Shown here: piece by piece, positions 34,025-46,180 of the stretch
How positions within the stretch are numbered: the stretch's first letter is position 1
How the letters are laid out: every line of letters begins with the position of its first letter
NCBI GenBank assembly: GCA_034359265.1
Contig: CP136890.1
Coordinates: 52,259,501-52,323,500 of the forward strand
DNA length: 64,000 bases
Direction: 5' to 3'
From: Canna indica
Lineage: Eukaryota > Streptophyta > Magnoliopsida > Zingiberales > Cannaceae
Made by a program: the position numbers and the translations under genes
Notes under the pieces: generated by a model
Told to the model about the DNA's origin: nothing
What the model saw: only the letters and a program-made list of their open reading frames with translations
Databases searched by the model: none

Positions 34025-35329
34025 TGTTGGCCCAAGGGTTCAATCTTGGCAACACTCTTAGTTTTGATGATAACAAACATGATTCTAATAGTTTCATCAA
34101 GGTTTGGTCTCGTGTTGGACATAAGATACACATCCAAAGTTCGTCGGAAAAATCACGAAAAATCAAGAATAGGAGGCTCTAAAGTCGAGCTTGTCAAAAT
34201 TAGTTTAGGACTTAGTTTCTTTTATTGTAAATGTTCCTAAGCCTTAGTTTGATGTCCTCATTGAGTTCACAACCCAAAAACTGAAACTCGAACCCCGAAA
34301 AATTGAAAACAAAAAAAATCCTAGTAATTGTTCCTTTGGGGGCTCCTTGGAGGGCTACATAATTAAGATATTTTCTTGACATCAAAAGTCCCGATAATTA
34401 TTCCTTAGGTAAAAACAAGTTAAAGACCTATTTTTAAGGAATTTTTGGAAGCCGTTAACCTAAATTTAAAAAATGTAAATAAGGCTTGTAAGGCTAGAAA
34501 CCTTCAAACTACCTAGATATCCTAGAATGCCCCAACCAGTAAAACTGCTCAGAATTCCTAGAATACTCCCAACGGCTCTTTTTCAAAGCCTTAAACGGTT
34601 CATTTCTTCCATACCCTAATATCAACTCTATAAATACACCCACCTTAGGTTCCCAACTATTCCATTAAGTTATCAAACATTCTCTTGAGCCTTAAAGAGT
34701 GATCCTAAAGTGTAATTCCAAGTTTTTTTCTCTCATTGTCTTCCTTCACTCTCAAGCCCTCAAACTTGGTGTGAACATCATCTTAAGGCTTGAAGTTCTA
34801 GGAGACATCAAGGAGAAGCGTCACTAAGTGTTTGTTATTTACTTAAGGTTTTCTCCTTGCATTTTCTACTTGTTGTTGTTTTCATTTCAACTCAAAATCA
34901 GTTTGTAACAAGATGTGGGTGACACACCTTGGATTTGACTTGTGTGTAACTTTTAGAGTTCCTTAAGTTTAAGGTAGAGACACTCTCATTGTGGAGAGAT
35001 AAGCCCTTGGTTGACCCTCATTTGTAGGAAGAGAAAAGTTAATACAAGTAGTAGTGAAATCCTTGGTGGTGAACCAAGGTATTGGAGTAGGGAAGATTCT
35101 CGGACCACTCTAAATGTCTTGTTAACATTATTTCATTGATATTTTGAATTTCTTAGCTCATCACTTGCTCTCATTCTCCTTATCAAGCATAATCATATCA
35201 AACATTCATCATAACTTAGAAACTTAGAGTGGAATTTGAATTAGTTGTAATCAAACTAGAATTGAAGTCAATCACCTTAGACTCACACTATTCACCCTCC
35301 CCCCTTCTAGTGTGCCTTAACACCTTTCA
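34025..35329 (+). repeat. copia-type LTR C (1305 bp)
   Basis: Preceded by a purine-rich AAAAAATGGAGAGAA tract (possible polypurine tract). Starts TGTTGGCCCAAGGG and ends ACCTTTCA. TATAAATACACCC lies near 34632. U3 lacks the GTCGAC array of LTRs A and B. It instead has paired blocks (CCTAGTAATTGTTCC and CCGATAATTATTCC) that also occur, inverted, in the LTR at 63060-63908. Confidence 0.7.
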
Positions 35330-36599
35330 CTTGGTGATCAATCATGCAATACAGTCTCATAATTGCAATTCAGTCTCATAATTTCTTCATCCAACTTTTT
35401 ATTCTCATCATGGACTTCAAGAAGCAAAGTTTTTGACCTCTCTTTCATATCATTATCAGTGTCATACCATAGTCATTCATTTGGCTGAAAAAAAAAATAG
35501 CATAAATATCTCATATCTACACAACCCTTGTACACGGCTAAGAAACCGTATAAAATATTATCCAAAGAATAGGATTTAGTACACTTACTCCACGGCGAGG
35601 ACATGAATAATATCTCCTACCCAGTTTCTCTCGACCAATATTTGAGAATTTCATGTTTGTCTCCACAAAAACATCTTAGTTCATGCCCTCTATACATGAA
35701 ATCATGTTTTCTTCTTATATGAGACTGTATAGAAGATGTGGTTGAAGACAACATTGAGATGGATGCAATATTATTCAATTAGGATTATATTTAATATGAG
35801 TTTGAGGTTTAATTTAGGTATTTTTATTATTTAATTATTCCATGTAAGGTGTGACATGTCAATATTTTATGACTACGATGCCATGTGTTCGGGTCAAATG
35901 ATCGAAACAGGTCAATTATAACGGTGGGTTAACATGAGGACAATATTGCTCTATTTTGGTAAGTTGAGGGGTAAAATTGCACTAGTTTTGTAAGTTGAAT
36001 GGTAACATTACATCCAAATCAAGTAGAGGGGCAATATTGCTCTTTTCGTAATAGTAGAGGGGCAAAATTGCACCTTCACCCATATAAATATCATATTTAT
36101 AGTCGCACATCATTTAATTTTTTTTTCTATTATTTTTAAATATTATAAATATCTTGTTAAATTTTAAAAAAAATTACCAACTTATAGAATACAAATAATA
36201 ATATTAAATGTTATATTAATATAACAAAATATAAATATTTATATATAATAACATATAATAACTAATATGTTATATATTTTATAAATTAATAGTATAAATA
36301 GAATTAATATATATTATTAATAAAATTAATAAAATACTTTATTTGAATACGGGCGCCTATATGTTAGGTGTCGGTATCCAATAAATTGGCGCCCTTAAAT
36401 AAGGGTGCTAGTTATTTGAATACCGACGCCTAAAAGAGGCGTCTGTTTTATTTTTATTCGTTCTTCATTTTTTACTCTAAAATCGATTCTCTTGAGCATA
36501 TCTAAACTCATATTTAGACCTAAATTTAGACCTAAAAAAGATCAGTTTCTCTATTAAAATGGATGGGTATTATGTTAATTTGTTGTAGTAAAGTTTCAA
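35330..36599. other. interval without recognised gene
   Basis: A+T-rich. From 35930 to 36090 a phrase of the type GTAGAGGGGCAATATTGC or GAGGGGCAAAATTGC recurs about four times. From 36345 to 36445 inverted GGCGCC and GACGCC motifs suggest CACTA-type subterminal repeats, but I could not define an element. Confidence 0.4.
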
Positions 36600-36922
36600 C
36601 ACCATATCACAGAGGCCGGGCACTTATTTTTGGTCCATAATGATTTCCTTTTTGCTCAATGGTATCGAGTTGATCATGGAGATGCTGCAACTTCTTGAGA
36701 AGTTATTTCATCCTTCTCCGACAGCATGGTAGTCATTGAATCAGTGGACATGTGATTCGTTCTCGCTCTTACAAAGGACACAGAGAGGGTCGTCAATATG
36801 CATCCCATATTTTATCATTCTATCTTTTGTGCTCAAGCGTTCCTTCGGCGCGATACACATGTGTGCTTTTTTATCTTTAAAGGACAAGGGTACCTCTAGA
36901 TTTTGGAATAACAATCGCCTTG
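36600..36922 (-). pseudogene. LINE fragment, RT zinc-binding domain
   Basis: On the minus strand, frames around 36870-36700 read KERLSTKD, RMIKYGMHIDDPLCVLC and KSENESHV, the RT zinc-binding domain of plant LINEs. Frameshifts and stops are present. It is cut at 36922 by the CACTA element. The upstream part of the same domain is expected, and plausibly found, at 60053-60350. Confidence 0.65.
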
Positions 36923-36944
36923 ATCCACTACAATATTTTTAACC

Positions 36945-37499
36945 TATAGGAACGGTTGAAAACCGTTCCCAAAATATAAAAAATCGTTCCCATAGACCTA
37001 CGGGAACGATTTCCCATGTGTACTCAAATCAGCCGTTCCGTTAGGCTATAGGAATGGTTTTCGTCCCTGTGGCCATGCTGCCAAAAAAACCGTTCCCATA
37101 GGATAAACTTATGGGAATGGTTGTAAAAGTGTTCCTGTAGTCCATGCCTATAGGAACGGCTGGAAAACTATTCTTGTAAACCTACAGGAATGGTTATGGA
37201 ACCATTCCTAGTAAAGCTTATAGGAACTGTTTTCCAATCGTTCCTATAGTTCTAGCCTATAGGAACGGTTTTCCAACCGTTCCTATAATGTTTACCTATA
37301 GGAACGGTTCGGCAACCGTTCCTATAGGTAAAGCTTATAGGATCGGTTCTGCAGCCGTTCCAATAGGTACACCTTATAGGAATGGTTTAATAACTGTTCC
37401 TATAGGCTGAAAATATAGGAACAGTTATAAAACCGTTCCTACAAGTCAGACATATAGGCATGGTTGAAAACCGTTCCAATAGGCCGAAACTATAGGAAC
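36945..37499. repeat. CACTA subterminal repeats, left
   Basis: About twenty copies of a 12-15-base motif of the form TATAGGAACGGTT or its complement AACCGTTCCTATA, mostly as facing pairs 10-20 bases apart. Subterminal repeats of this kind are the binding sites of the element-encoded TNP1-type protein in En/Spm. The array continues at 47632 after the copia insertion. Confidence 0.88.
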
Positions 37500-38940
37500 T
37501 GTGGGCGAAATGGCGACACTAGAGGGGGGGGGGTGAATGGTGTGTTTACTAATTCAATTAGCTTAAATCCACTTTTAATCGTTTACTTAGATTATTTAGA
37601 CAATATGCAATTTGATGATTAGATGCGAAAGCTTATAAATGATAAAGCAATTAAGCACAATAATAAATCAATGCAAACACAGAATTTATAGTGGTTCGGC
37701 CTCAATGCCTACTCCACTACCTAAGCACCCCGCTTAGGATTTCCAAACTAGTTTTACTAGATTAATTTATGTTTCCCTTACACACGAGAACTTTTTACCG
37801 AAGAGACGCACTCTCGACCTAAGGCACTTCCACGCCCGGAAGTCACCGCCTTCTTATCGAGAGTCCTCTTCCACCTCAACCCTAAGGGACAACTAAACTA
37901 ATCCTAGTAATTAAACACTAAGTGTACACAAGTGGCTTTACTCCTTCTACTCCAAGGATACCACTTCACCCAATTCAAGACCTAACACCCGGTCTTACAA
38001 ACTTAAATTAAACAAACAGTTAAAATAACAGATAAAATACAATCAAAAGAGCTAAATAATAAAACCAATGTTTGCAAGCTCCTTTCACAGCCTTGGAACC
38101 TCCAACGCGCCGAGGGAATGAGCTCGAGTCAGTTTTTGAGTTGAGGCATCAGCCGGCGTTTGAAGAATGAACTCGACGGAGAACAGAGCACAAGCTTTAG
38201 ATCTTTTGGAAGGCTCTAAATCTTCCTTTTGAATACTCAATGAACTCTGTTAGAATCAAGGGAGGAAGTCAAATGATGTATATGAGGGTGTATTTATACC
38301 CTCATGAAGAAACGACTGCTCAACGGATAGAAAACTATCAGTTGCAGACCGCCGGTCGAATGGTCGGTCGACCGACGGGTCGACCGCCCAGACTCCAAAA
38401 CATCGATCCCGATCTTTTGTCGACCCGTCGATCGACCAACGTGATCTGCGTCTTCGGGTATCAGCAGGTCGGTCGACCGATGGGTCGACCGCCCGAGCTA
38501 CTGCCTATTTTGGGCTTCCATCGGTCGACCGCCCGGTCGACTGAAGTAGCTCTGCTACTTTTTACCTTCATTCGGTCGATCGCCCGATCGACCGAACCTA
38601 GGTTGAAGTTTATTACTTCAACCTATTTCTTCCGCGCTTCGTTTTCGGGTTTCGGGTTTCAACGAGCGTCATCTTGGAGAGCTTTTGACGTGATCTCTGG
38701 ACTCATCCAAGCAACTTTGGTGCACTCGTCGATCTCCGAGAAACTTTCCACGACGAACCCGAGCGCGACGATCAATGTTCTTCCGATATCCGATCTCTTC
38801 GATATTTTCGATCGAGGACATCGAACGCTACTGATATGGAACCTGAAGATATTCTCAATGAAATCATTAGTCCCTTGTTTGTTATCATCAAAACCATCAA
38901 AACCGAGATTAAGACTAAGGTTGAAAACCTAAAGCCAACA
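37500..38940 (-). repeat. 3' LTR of copia-like element 1 (1441 bp)
   Basis: Plus-strand start TGTGGGCGAAATGG, end AAAGCCAACA. The TATA region (ATTTATACC, about 38291-38299) and the GTCGAC-rich U3 array (38350-38600) match those in the 5' LTR. A G9 run lies at about 37526-37534. Confidence 0.9.
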
Positions 38941-38954
38941 ATCTCCCCCTTTTT
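38941..38954 (-). promoter_or_regulatory. polypurine tract of copia-like element 1
   Basis: Plus-strand ATCTCCCCCTTTTT (purines on the minus strand) directly abuts the 3' LTR, as at 55380-55394 in element 2 and 63909-63922. Confidence 0.85.
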
Positions 38955-41900
38955 GATGATGACAAACATCCTTAAGAAAATATATAATCATTAAAGCACA
39001 AGGATATCAACTAAGGGATTTCTCCCCCTATCAACATGCATATCTATGAGAATAAACTCCTCCTATCTATATGCATGAATTTCCTATATTTTTCTCCCCT
39101 TTACCTATACTTTTCTGCCCATTTTAACTATACATTTGTCATCCTTTTGACTACACATTTCTCCCCCTTTTGACATCAATCAAAAAGGGCAATAAAAAGG
39201 GCAATCTAATCAAAGATTATTTTCATGAAACATGAAAATCTCAACCAAATGGATGGAAAACAAGTAATTTGATATGAAACAAAGACATACATGATAAAAG
39301 AATGATAGATACAATTCAACACTCAATCATGTATGCACTCAAGTATGAATGTATTCATATATTTTTCATGAAATTTTTAGATTTCATTCAAACTTTCAAA
39401 ATACCAAGATATGGTCATTTAACTCATGTATTAAGTTTGAAGTGAAACTAATGTCATTTGATCTAAATAAGAACTTAGCACATTTTCATTTGAAATAAGC
39501 ATGAAAACATGAAGGTGCTAAGTTTCATGTTTTGCTATCTACTCATGTTTTCTCAAACTTAGGCATCGAGACATTAAACATGAGATAATGTAAGTCTATG
39601 AATCAAGTTTGGACTTAAATTGAAATTACTAAGTCACTTTGTTGACTTAGGTTAAGGTATACTTCAAGATTTTTTTAAAAAAATCAAACTTTTAAATCTA
39701 TACAAAATCATATTTTCGATGAAAAACTTTGGTACCAATTTTTGGATGAAAATTTTGATACCAAATATTGAATGGTAATTTGAAATGCATGAATAAAGTT
39801 TGAACTCAAAAGAATTTTCAAAGACCATTTTTCATCCTATATTGATTTTAATAAGCAAATGGATCATAGCTATCATCCAAAATATCAAAATCATTCCTAG
39901 AAATGATTTTACTCAAGAAATTGTGTGAATGATATTAGAATTAGAATCCAAATGGTGTACATGAGTTTTCATTTGAAGTTTTTGAAGAAAGATCAAAGTA
40001 TCGAAAATATTGATATCTCAAGAAGATGATACTTTGAGTTTTGAAATCCAACTTCAAAATTCCATTATTAATTAGATTCTTGAAGAAATGTTTTGAAATT
40101 TTTACTGAAGAAACGAGATTTTTCAGTGAACGTGCAGTCTCAAGAATGATCTCAAAATTAATTTTCTATATTTTTCTATAAATAATTGAAATTTATACTA
40201 ATTGTAGATTGAAATGGTATTTATGTAACTTTTAGTTATTTTTAAAACTTGTTCATTTTTCATTCAAACTTTCATGACACCACATGATGGTCATGTAAAG
40301 GGTATATGTCAAGTTTGAAATGAAAATTATGTCCTTAAGTCAAGATATCAACCTAGCATGGTTTCATTCAATACTAAACTAGTTTTTATGAAACTTGCTA
40401 AGTTTCAATCTTAACATTTACTTATGATTTTTCAAATTTAAACCTATGGATACCTAACATGAGTAAATCTAAAAATGTTTCTCAAATATGGATTGAAAAT
40501 GAGACCTTTAAGTCAACTTGTTGACTTGGGTCAACTTAGTTCAAAAGAGGTTTTCATGAAACCACCTCTATGTCATTTTATCCACATCCATATGAATTTT
40601 TCACTCTAAATGCATGGAAATATGTCATACCTACTCCTAAACATGTTTATAAAGTTTTAGACTTCAACTGAATTTTACAAGTCGATTTGTTGACTTGGGT
40701 CAAACTTTTCAAGTTTAAGTCCCCTAAAGTGATATGGTTATCACATTGTTCATCTAGACATGAATTTTCAATTTTAGATACCTAGACTCATATGATATGT
40801 GTATCTAAACATATTCATTTTATTTTTAACTTAAAATGAAGTCTCTAAAATGAGTTTTAACCTAGAGCAAATTTCATTCAATCAAGATATTATGAAATTG
40901 CCTAAGTTATCAAAATATTTTCCTACTCATGAAATTTCATATATCTATCATGCATAATCAATCATGAGCATAGAGAAATCATTTAAGCATGAATATTCAA
41001 TTACTATACTAAGGTTTTTGCAAAATTAAATTCATACATTTTTCTTAAAAATTTGCCCAACTTTTCATTTCCTTTTTCATTTTCGTTTTAGATAGCATAT
41101 CCTTTGTTTACATTCACAACTTGCAAGTAGACATCATTACTATCATAATGAAATAATTATGACTACTAGCAATCTAACAAACTAAATAGCAAGGTTTAAT
41201 GCAAAGTTTCATTAAACGGTTTAACCTATGTTAGATAGTAGAGATTCATTTAAAGAAAAATTTACATGATATCATAATGAATCTAAGGGATCAAGATGTG
41301 AACCATTTGAGGCATAAGGTCCCTAGACAAGTTTAACTAGTTTGGTCTTAAAGAAATGTCTCTAGTAACAAGTATCAACCTAGAGCAAGTTTCATTTGAT
41401 GAAATTTGCCTAAGTGCTAATATTCTACCTACTCATGAGAATTCAAGTGTGTTAACATGCAAATCTAATCATGAGTATAGAGACATCGTTTAAGCTTAAA
41501 CATTGAGGTATAACACTAAGATTTTGAAGTTATCCTTCATGATAATTTAACCAAACTAATTCTTTTCTTCCTAATTAGCCTTCCTAAAATATTTATAACT
41601 TGCAAGTTTACTTTATAAGTAGAAAATGAAATCAGATCTACATGCAAGCTATCAAACTAAATACTGAAGAGAAAAACCAAGTATCATTTATCAAATTCAA
41701 CTTCACTAAATAGCGTGGATTCATTTTCAAAATAATTATTCATGATAACAAAATGAATCAAGAGATCTCAAAATATAAAATTTTGAAACATAGATCTCCA
41801 ACCCTTCCTATTGGTTAAAAACCGAAAGCCACAATTAGCCTACGATTTAAAACCGCAAGGTTGCTTAGGCCCATTACAGGCCACCTGGGTCTCCGAAGAG

Positions 41901-42140
41901 ACTTGGAAATCAAAAATCAAAAACATTTTTGAAATATATTAAGTGCGGGAAAAATCAATCAATTTTAAGCATGTATCATAACTCCATCTTACATAAAGCA
42001 ATGGGATATAGGAGATGATACCGGAATAGCTTTGATGTCAACTTTACCTAAGGCATCAAGGTGATTTGAAGTTGCAACCTCTTGGAGATTTCTCATTAAG
42101 ATCAAAGGTCAACTTCAATCCTTCAATTTCTTTACCCTTG
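38955..42140 (-). repeat. noncoding repetitive tract of copia-like element 1
   Basis: About 3.2 kb of A+T-rich sequence with no supported ORF, in the position where pol would lie. Phrases recur in order several times: CAACTTGTTGACTT(A/G)GGTCAA, CCTA(C/G)AGCAAGTTTCATT, CTACTCATGA, AACTTGCAAGT followed by AAACTAAATAGC. This implies degenerate units of roughly 500-600 bp. The same phrases occur, inverted, in element 2. Confidence 0.7.
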
Positions 42141-45100
42141 TGTGGTTCCTCCCCCTACAAAAGAGCATGATACCTTTGGTACCCAAATAGCTTTGGGTCC
42201 TTGGGGGTTAGAGGGCTTAGGAATTCAAAGTGTCCTAGCAACACTTGAATTTCTCTTTAATGCGCAATCATGGATGGCATGCCCAAATACACCACAACAA
42301 AAGCAATGTCCATTAAATTTCTTTTTGTTTTTGTTATGGACATGAGATTTATCCTTAGAATGCTTGACATGAAAAGGATGATGGTCATGAGCATTCTTAA
42401 GTGAAATATTTTTCTTTTGAATTTGAGGTTTAAAGGTGCAATGCCTAAGATGAGATTTTGCATTAGGATGCATAGCATCAGATTTATGATGATTATAGGC
42501 ATTTTTGAAGGAAACATTTTTCTTTCCATTTTTCTTGAAGGAAGTTGAGTTTCTCAAATTATGTACTTCCTTGTTCAAAACCAAAATCTCATCTTTCAAA
42601 ACTTCAATTGACTTATGAATGGCATATAGTTGAGATTTCAATATATTTTTCTCACTTACTATTTTTGAATCCTCAAATTTTAAATTTTCATTTTCAAGCA
42701 TTAAGTCCTTAAGCTCAAAATTCAATCTATCATGGCATAAGTCAAATGAGTTAGACTTCAATTTCTCATTTTCTAGCTTTAATTCATTCACATGAGAATT
42801 AAGCATTACATTTTCTTTCTTTAGCATCTTATTTTCCTTATCCTTTTTAGTAAGCAAGGTGTACATTATCTTATATTCGCTTACTAACTCATCATATTGC
42901 ATATCATGAGAATTAGAAGAGCTAGTACTAACATTTTCATTATTATGACTAGAAGGGAGAGAGTATACCTCACCATTGGTACTCATGAGGCAAACTTTTG
43001 AGGTAGCTTCATAGTCATTGCTAGAGGGTGCTTCAAATGTGTGAGAGGTGGAGGTGGAAGCACTTAACCTCTTCCTTGCTTTGTTCTTCATGCTTGGGCA
43101 ATTTTTCTTCACATGCCCCTTCTCTTTGCAAGCATGACAGATTACTCTTCTTTTTCGACTCTTGGTGCTACTTCTTTGACTAGAAGAGCTATGAGCATCA
43201 AAACTAAGATTAGTAGTAGGTGTGTGACCATTGTCATCACCACCTTCATCAAAAGTGCTAATTTCTTCGGTTTTGGCATAATCATATAAAACATTTAACG
43301 AGGCCCATAAATCAAAAGCCGAAGAACAATGCATGACTTGTTCTAAGATGCCATTTGGTAATGTGCAAAGAATACAATTAATGGCATCTCCTTATACTTA
43401 AACATTTTTTTATCTAATTCACTCCAAGCATGCATGTCAACCTTAGGTTCAATGAATTCCCAATGTAGCATGTTAAAGACTCCAAAACCTTTAGTCTTTA
43501 AATAATTGTACATCCTATATGTCACACCCTGGCTTAGGGTAGTATGACCCACTAGGGCCCATATCCTGCCCTGTAGCCTATCTACACTGACATCAAGAAA
43601 CCAAAACATATCGACTGAAAGAAACTTAACATACTTTATAAAAAGTTTGCAACTCATAATATATAAGTTTTTCAAAACAAGAAGAAACATCAACATCAAA
43701 TCCAAATGGTCAAATATCAAGTTTTACAATTCTTTTCAATTACAACCGTCAGTGCAGAAATAAAACCAACATAACTAGGACTAGTCTAAGACTCATGGAC
43801 GCCACTATGAGATATGGCACCGCCTCCGCCCTCCAACTGCACCATGTTGACACCAAGCTACTGGTCATGCTCTGCAAAAATAAAACTAAACTGTGAGTCC
43901 ACTTGGGACTTAGTGAGTGGCTCAAATGAACCTTCACATAAGCCTCAGACATGCATATCTATCATACAAGGCAATAAAGGAATGTACAATGAGGTAATGT
44001 GTGTTTCTAATGCAACTACAGACCCTCAACGGACCCATCAGTACCAACTGTACATGATAACCTGCCACCTTGGCTTATCAAGCGTCTGGCATCCGGCCCT
44101 TGGGCCTACTCATAGCAATATATCCCGGCTACAGCCGTCCCTACCATATTAGGTAGTGTCATCCTGGCCATCGGCCACATCATCTCAAGATGCAAGCAAA
44201 CAATCCCGGGCCGTCGACTAGGATGGTCCACTAGTCTTCGAACACCGTCTGGGGTAAGGATAGCTAGTCGCACCCAACTAGGGTCTGGCACCTAGCGGGC
44301 CCGCTAGCGCACCTCTAGACCCAAACTAGCCGAGCTGAGCATTGGTCATTTTCGACCTCCTCGCTCCTCGGCGGACCATCTCAAGCACATTACACAATCA
44401 ATATCCTAGAGTTTCCATATATATATATATATATACACTTCGGGCCTTTGCCCGTATCTAGCCTATGTCCGGCTACCGGTTCAACAGTTTGTGCCGCCCC
44501 TTTTAGTATATATGCACCTATGAGTTCTAAGTTTCCAAAAGTATACAAGCAGTCATAGAAGTGTTATCGTCTCATATCTAAGTTTCCATAAATGTGCTAT
44601 GAACATCTAGTGACACCTTACATGTTACCTAGCCCTCTACACTGTCTTAGGTGAGAATTCCCATGGATCAACCTTGGAATACCATCCAAGAACATTTAGG
44701 GCAGCATGCATAATCCAAAGAAAAATGCTCATATATTACAACATTTATCATATATAACCATAATGCACTTGCATAACAATTCAAAGTTTAGCACAATAAG
44801 GGCAATTATCTAGCATGGCAAGGTAGTAATGAATTTAAATAATATGTATGAATTATAAAACATGGTAACATTATCAACATCCAAAGTTTAGGGATCAAAT
44901 GCTAAGTATGGTTACAAACTAGCATTACTACAATTCGAATCAATTAAGCTACATGCTAAACTTGGTGTTCTTTCTAGGTATTGTCATATCCCTATGTGTG
45001 ATCCCTAAGATCATGAAATTTCCATCTAAAGCAAGTCTCCCCTCCTCTCCCTTACCTTGGCCAAACCATGAGGAAGGGAAACCTTGCTCGGCCAAGGTCC

Positions 45101-46112
45101 TTGGGGTAGGGAAAGATGGAGGAGACTTTAACTATACCTTGTCTCTTCAATTCCGCATACAACTTAAATACCAATGAACAACTTAACCTCCCCCTCACCC
45201 TTGGCCGAACCCTCTTCATGAATTTTAGGGTTCATTCGGCCACCTCAAGGGGCTTTAGAGAGGACATACTTCATCATACGCGAAGTGTTCAAAAGAACTA
45301 CGTCAAAACAGTGATATAAGGTCATCTAAGGGCCTTCTTGTCGTCAAGGGAATCGGGGAAAACTTCAGCATGACCTTTCCCCTTTTCCAATGATTCGGCA
45401 GCCCCATAAATCGACAATTAAAATAGCGAGATCCGACAAGAAGCTTCAAAAAATAGTGAATACGTGACGTTGAAATCATGGATCGTCGAAAAAAAATCGC
45501 GAGAACTCAACCTTTGAACTAGGGTTCGGCCACCCACCTCCCCCAAACCTTTAAAACAATAACCACTCACCTAGATCGCCAAGAAATAAGGATCGGGTGA
45601 CGATGACTTGAGATTTTCCGGCGATGACGCGAATTCCAGATCGATCCAAGCCCCAAACCCCCTCCTTGCTCCTTCTCCTCTTCTCCCTTGCAGCCTTGTG
45701 CGAGTCAATGGGTGAGTCGCACGGCTGCCATATGGGGGATTTATTACCTCAACCATCTTTCCAAAGATGGTCTCAAGGCTCACCAAAGTCATACCCGGAA
45801 CTCGACTAGACCCGAACTCGACTCGGGTTCCCACCGAACCTATAACATGACTTGAGTTAACTTAATTTAAGGTGTGATTTTATAAAAGGAAAGTTAGTTA
45901 TCCAAATAAACTTCATGATTCATTAGTCGAGTCGTACCTTTTCACTCGAGGCGATCCTGAGGCTCGACTCGACTACCCCCGGGGCCGACGCGATGCACCA
46001 AAATAGTTTTTTATATTAGAAAACTTTTTCTGGGTCTTACACTATACTTCCAAAGACCAAAGTTCGAGTCATCGAACCTAAGAGGTGTAGACGCTACCGA
46101 CTCTAGAGCCAT
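42140..46112 (-). pseudogene. copia-type gag with two CCHC knuckles (element 1)
   Basis: The ATG is at 46112 (MALES). The N-terminal part to 46047 is separated by the solo LTR from 43519-43343 (motifs YLKTKGFG, MLHWEFIEPK, WSELDKKMFKY). A frameshift near 43345 follows, then an intact 369-residue frame from 43334 to 42225. That frame has the first knuckle CHACKEKGHVKKNC (about 43140-43099) and a Ser-rich linker. It then has a long Lys/Glu/Leu/Asn-rich coiled coil (about 42900-42560) and a second knuckle CFCCGVFGHAIHDC (about 42305-42264). A premature stop at 42225 cuts the IWVPK-type tail. Gag of this UBN2-like type forms the capsid and binds RNA. Confidence 0.87.
43520..46041 (-). mobile_element. 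solo Ty3/gypsy LTR (2522 bp) inside gag
   Basis: Plus-strand start TGTCACACCC at 43520, end GGGTCTTACA at 46041, 5-bp duplication CTATA at 43515-43519 and 46042-46046. Same family as 21447-24215 in inverse orientation. The duplication and LTR interrupt the gag codons that element 2 shows uninterrupted at 50505-50515, which confirms the boundaries. A short AT run sits near 44420-44440. Confidence 0.93.
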
Positions 46113-46166
46113 TTTGAGACCGAGACAAGGTGTAGAAGAGATGGTGAAATCTCAAGCTACGAACCC

Positions 46167-46178
46167 GCTCTGATACCA
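46167..46178 (-). promoter_or_regulatory. primer-binding site of copia-like element 1
   Basis: Minus-strand TGGTATCAGAGC, two bases inside the 5' LTR; complementary to initiator tRNA-Met. Confidence 0.88.
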
Positions 46179-46180
46179 AA

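Noticed and set aside
36945..37499. CRISPR-like array of regularly spaced repeats
   Set aside because: Repeats alternate orientation, spacing is irregular, and the sequence is plant CACTA subterminal repeats.
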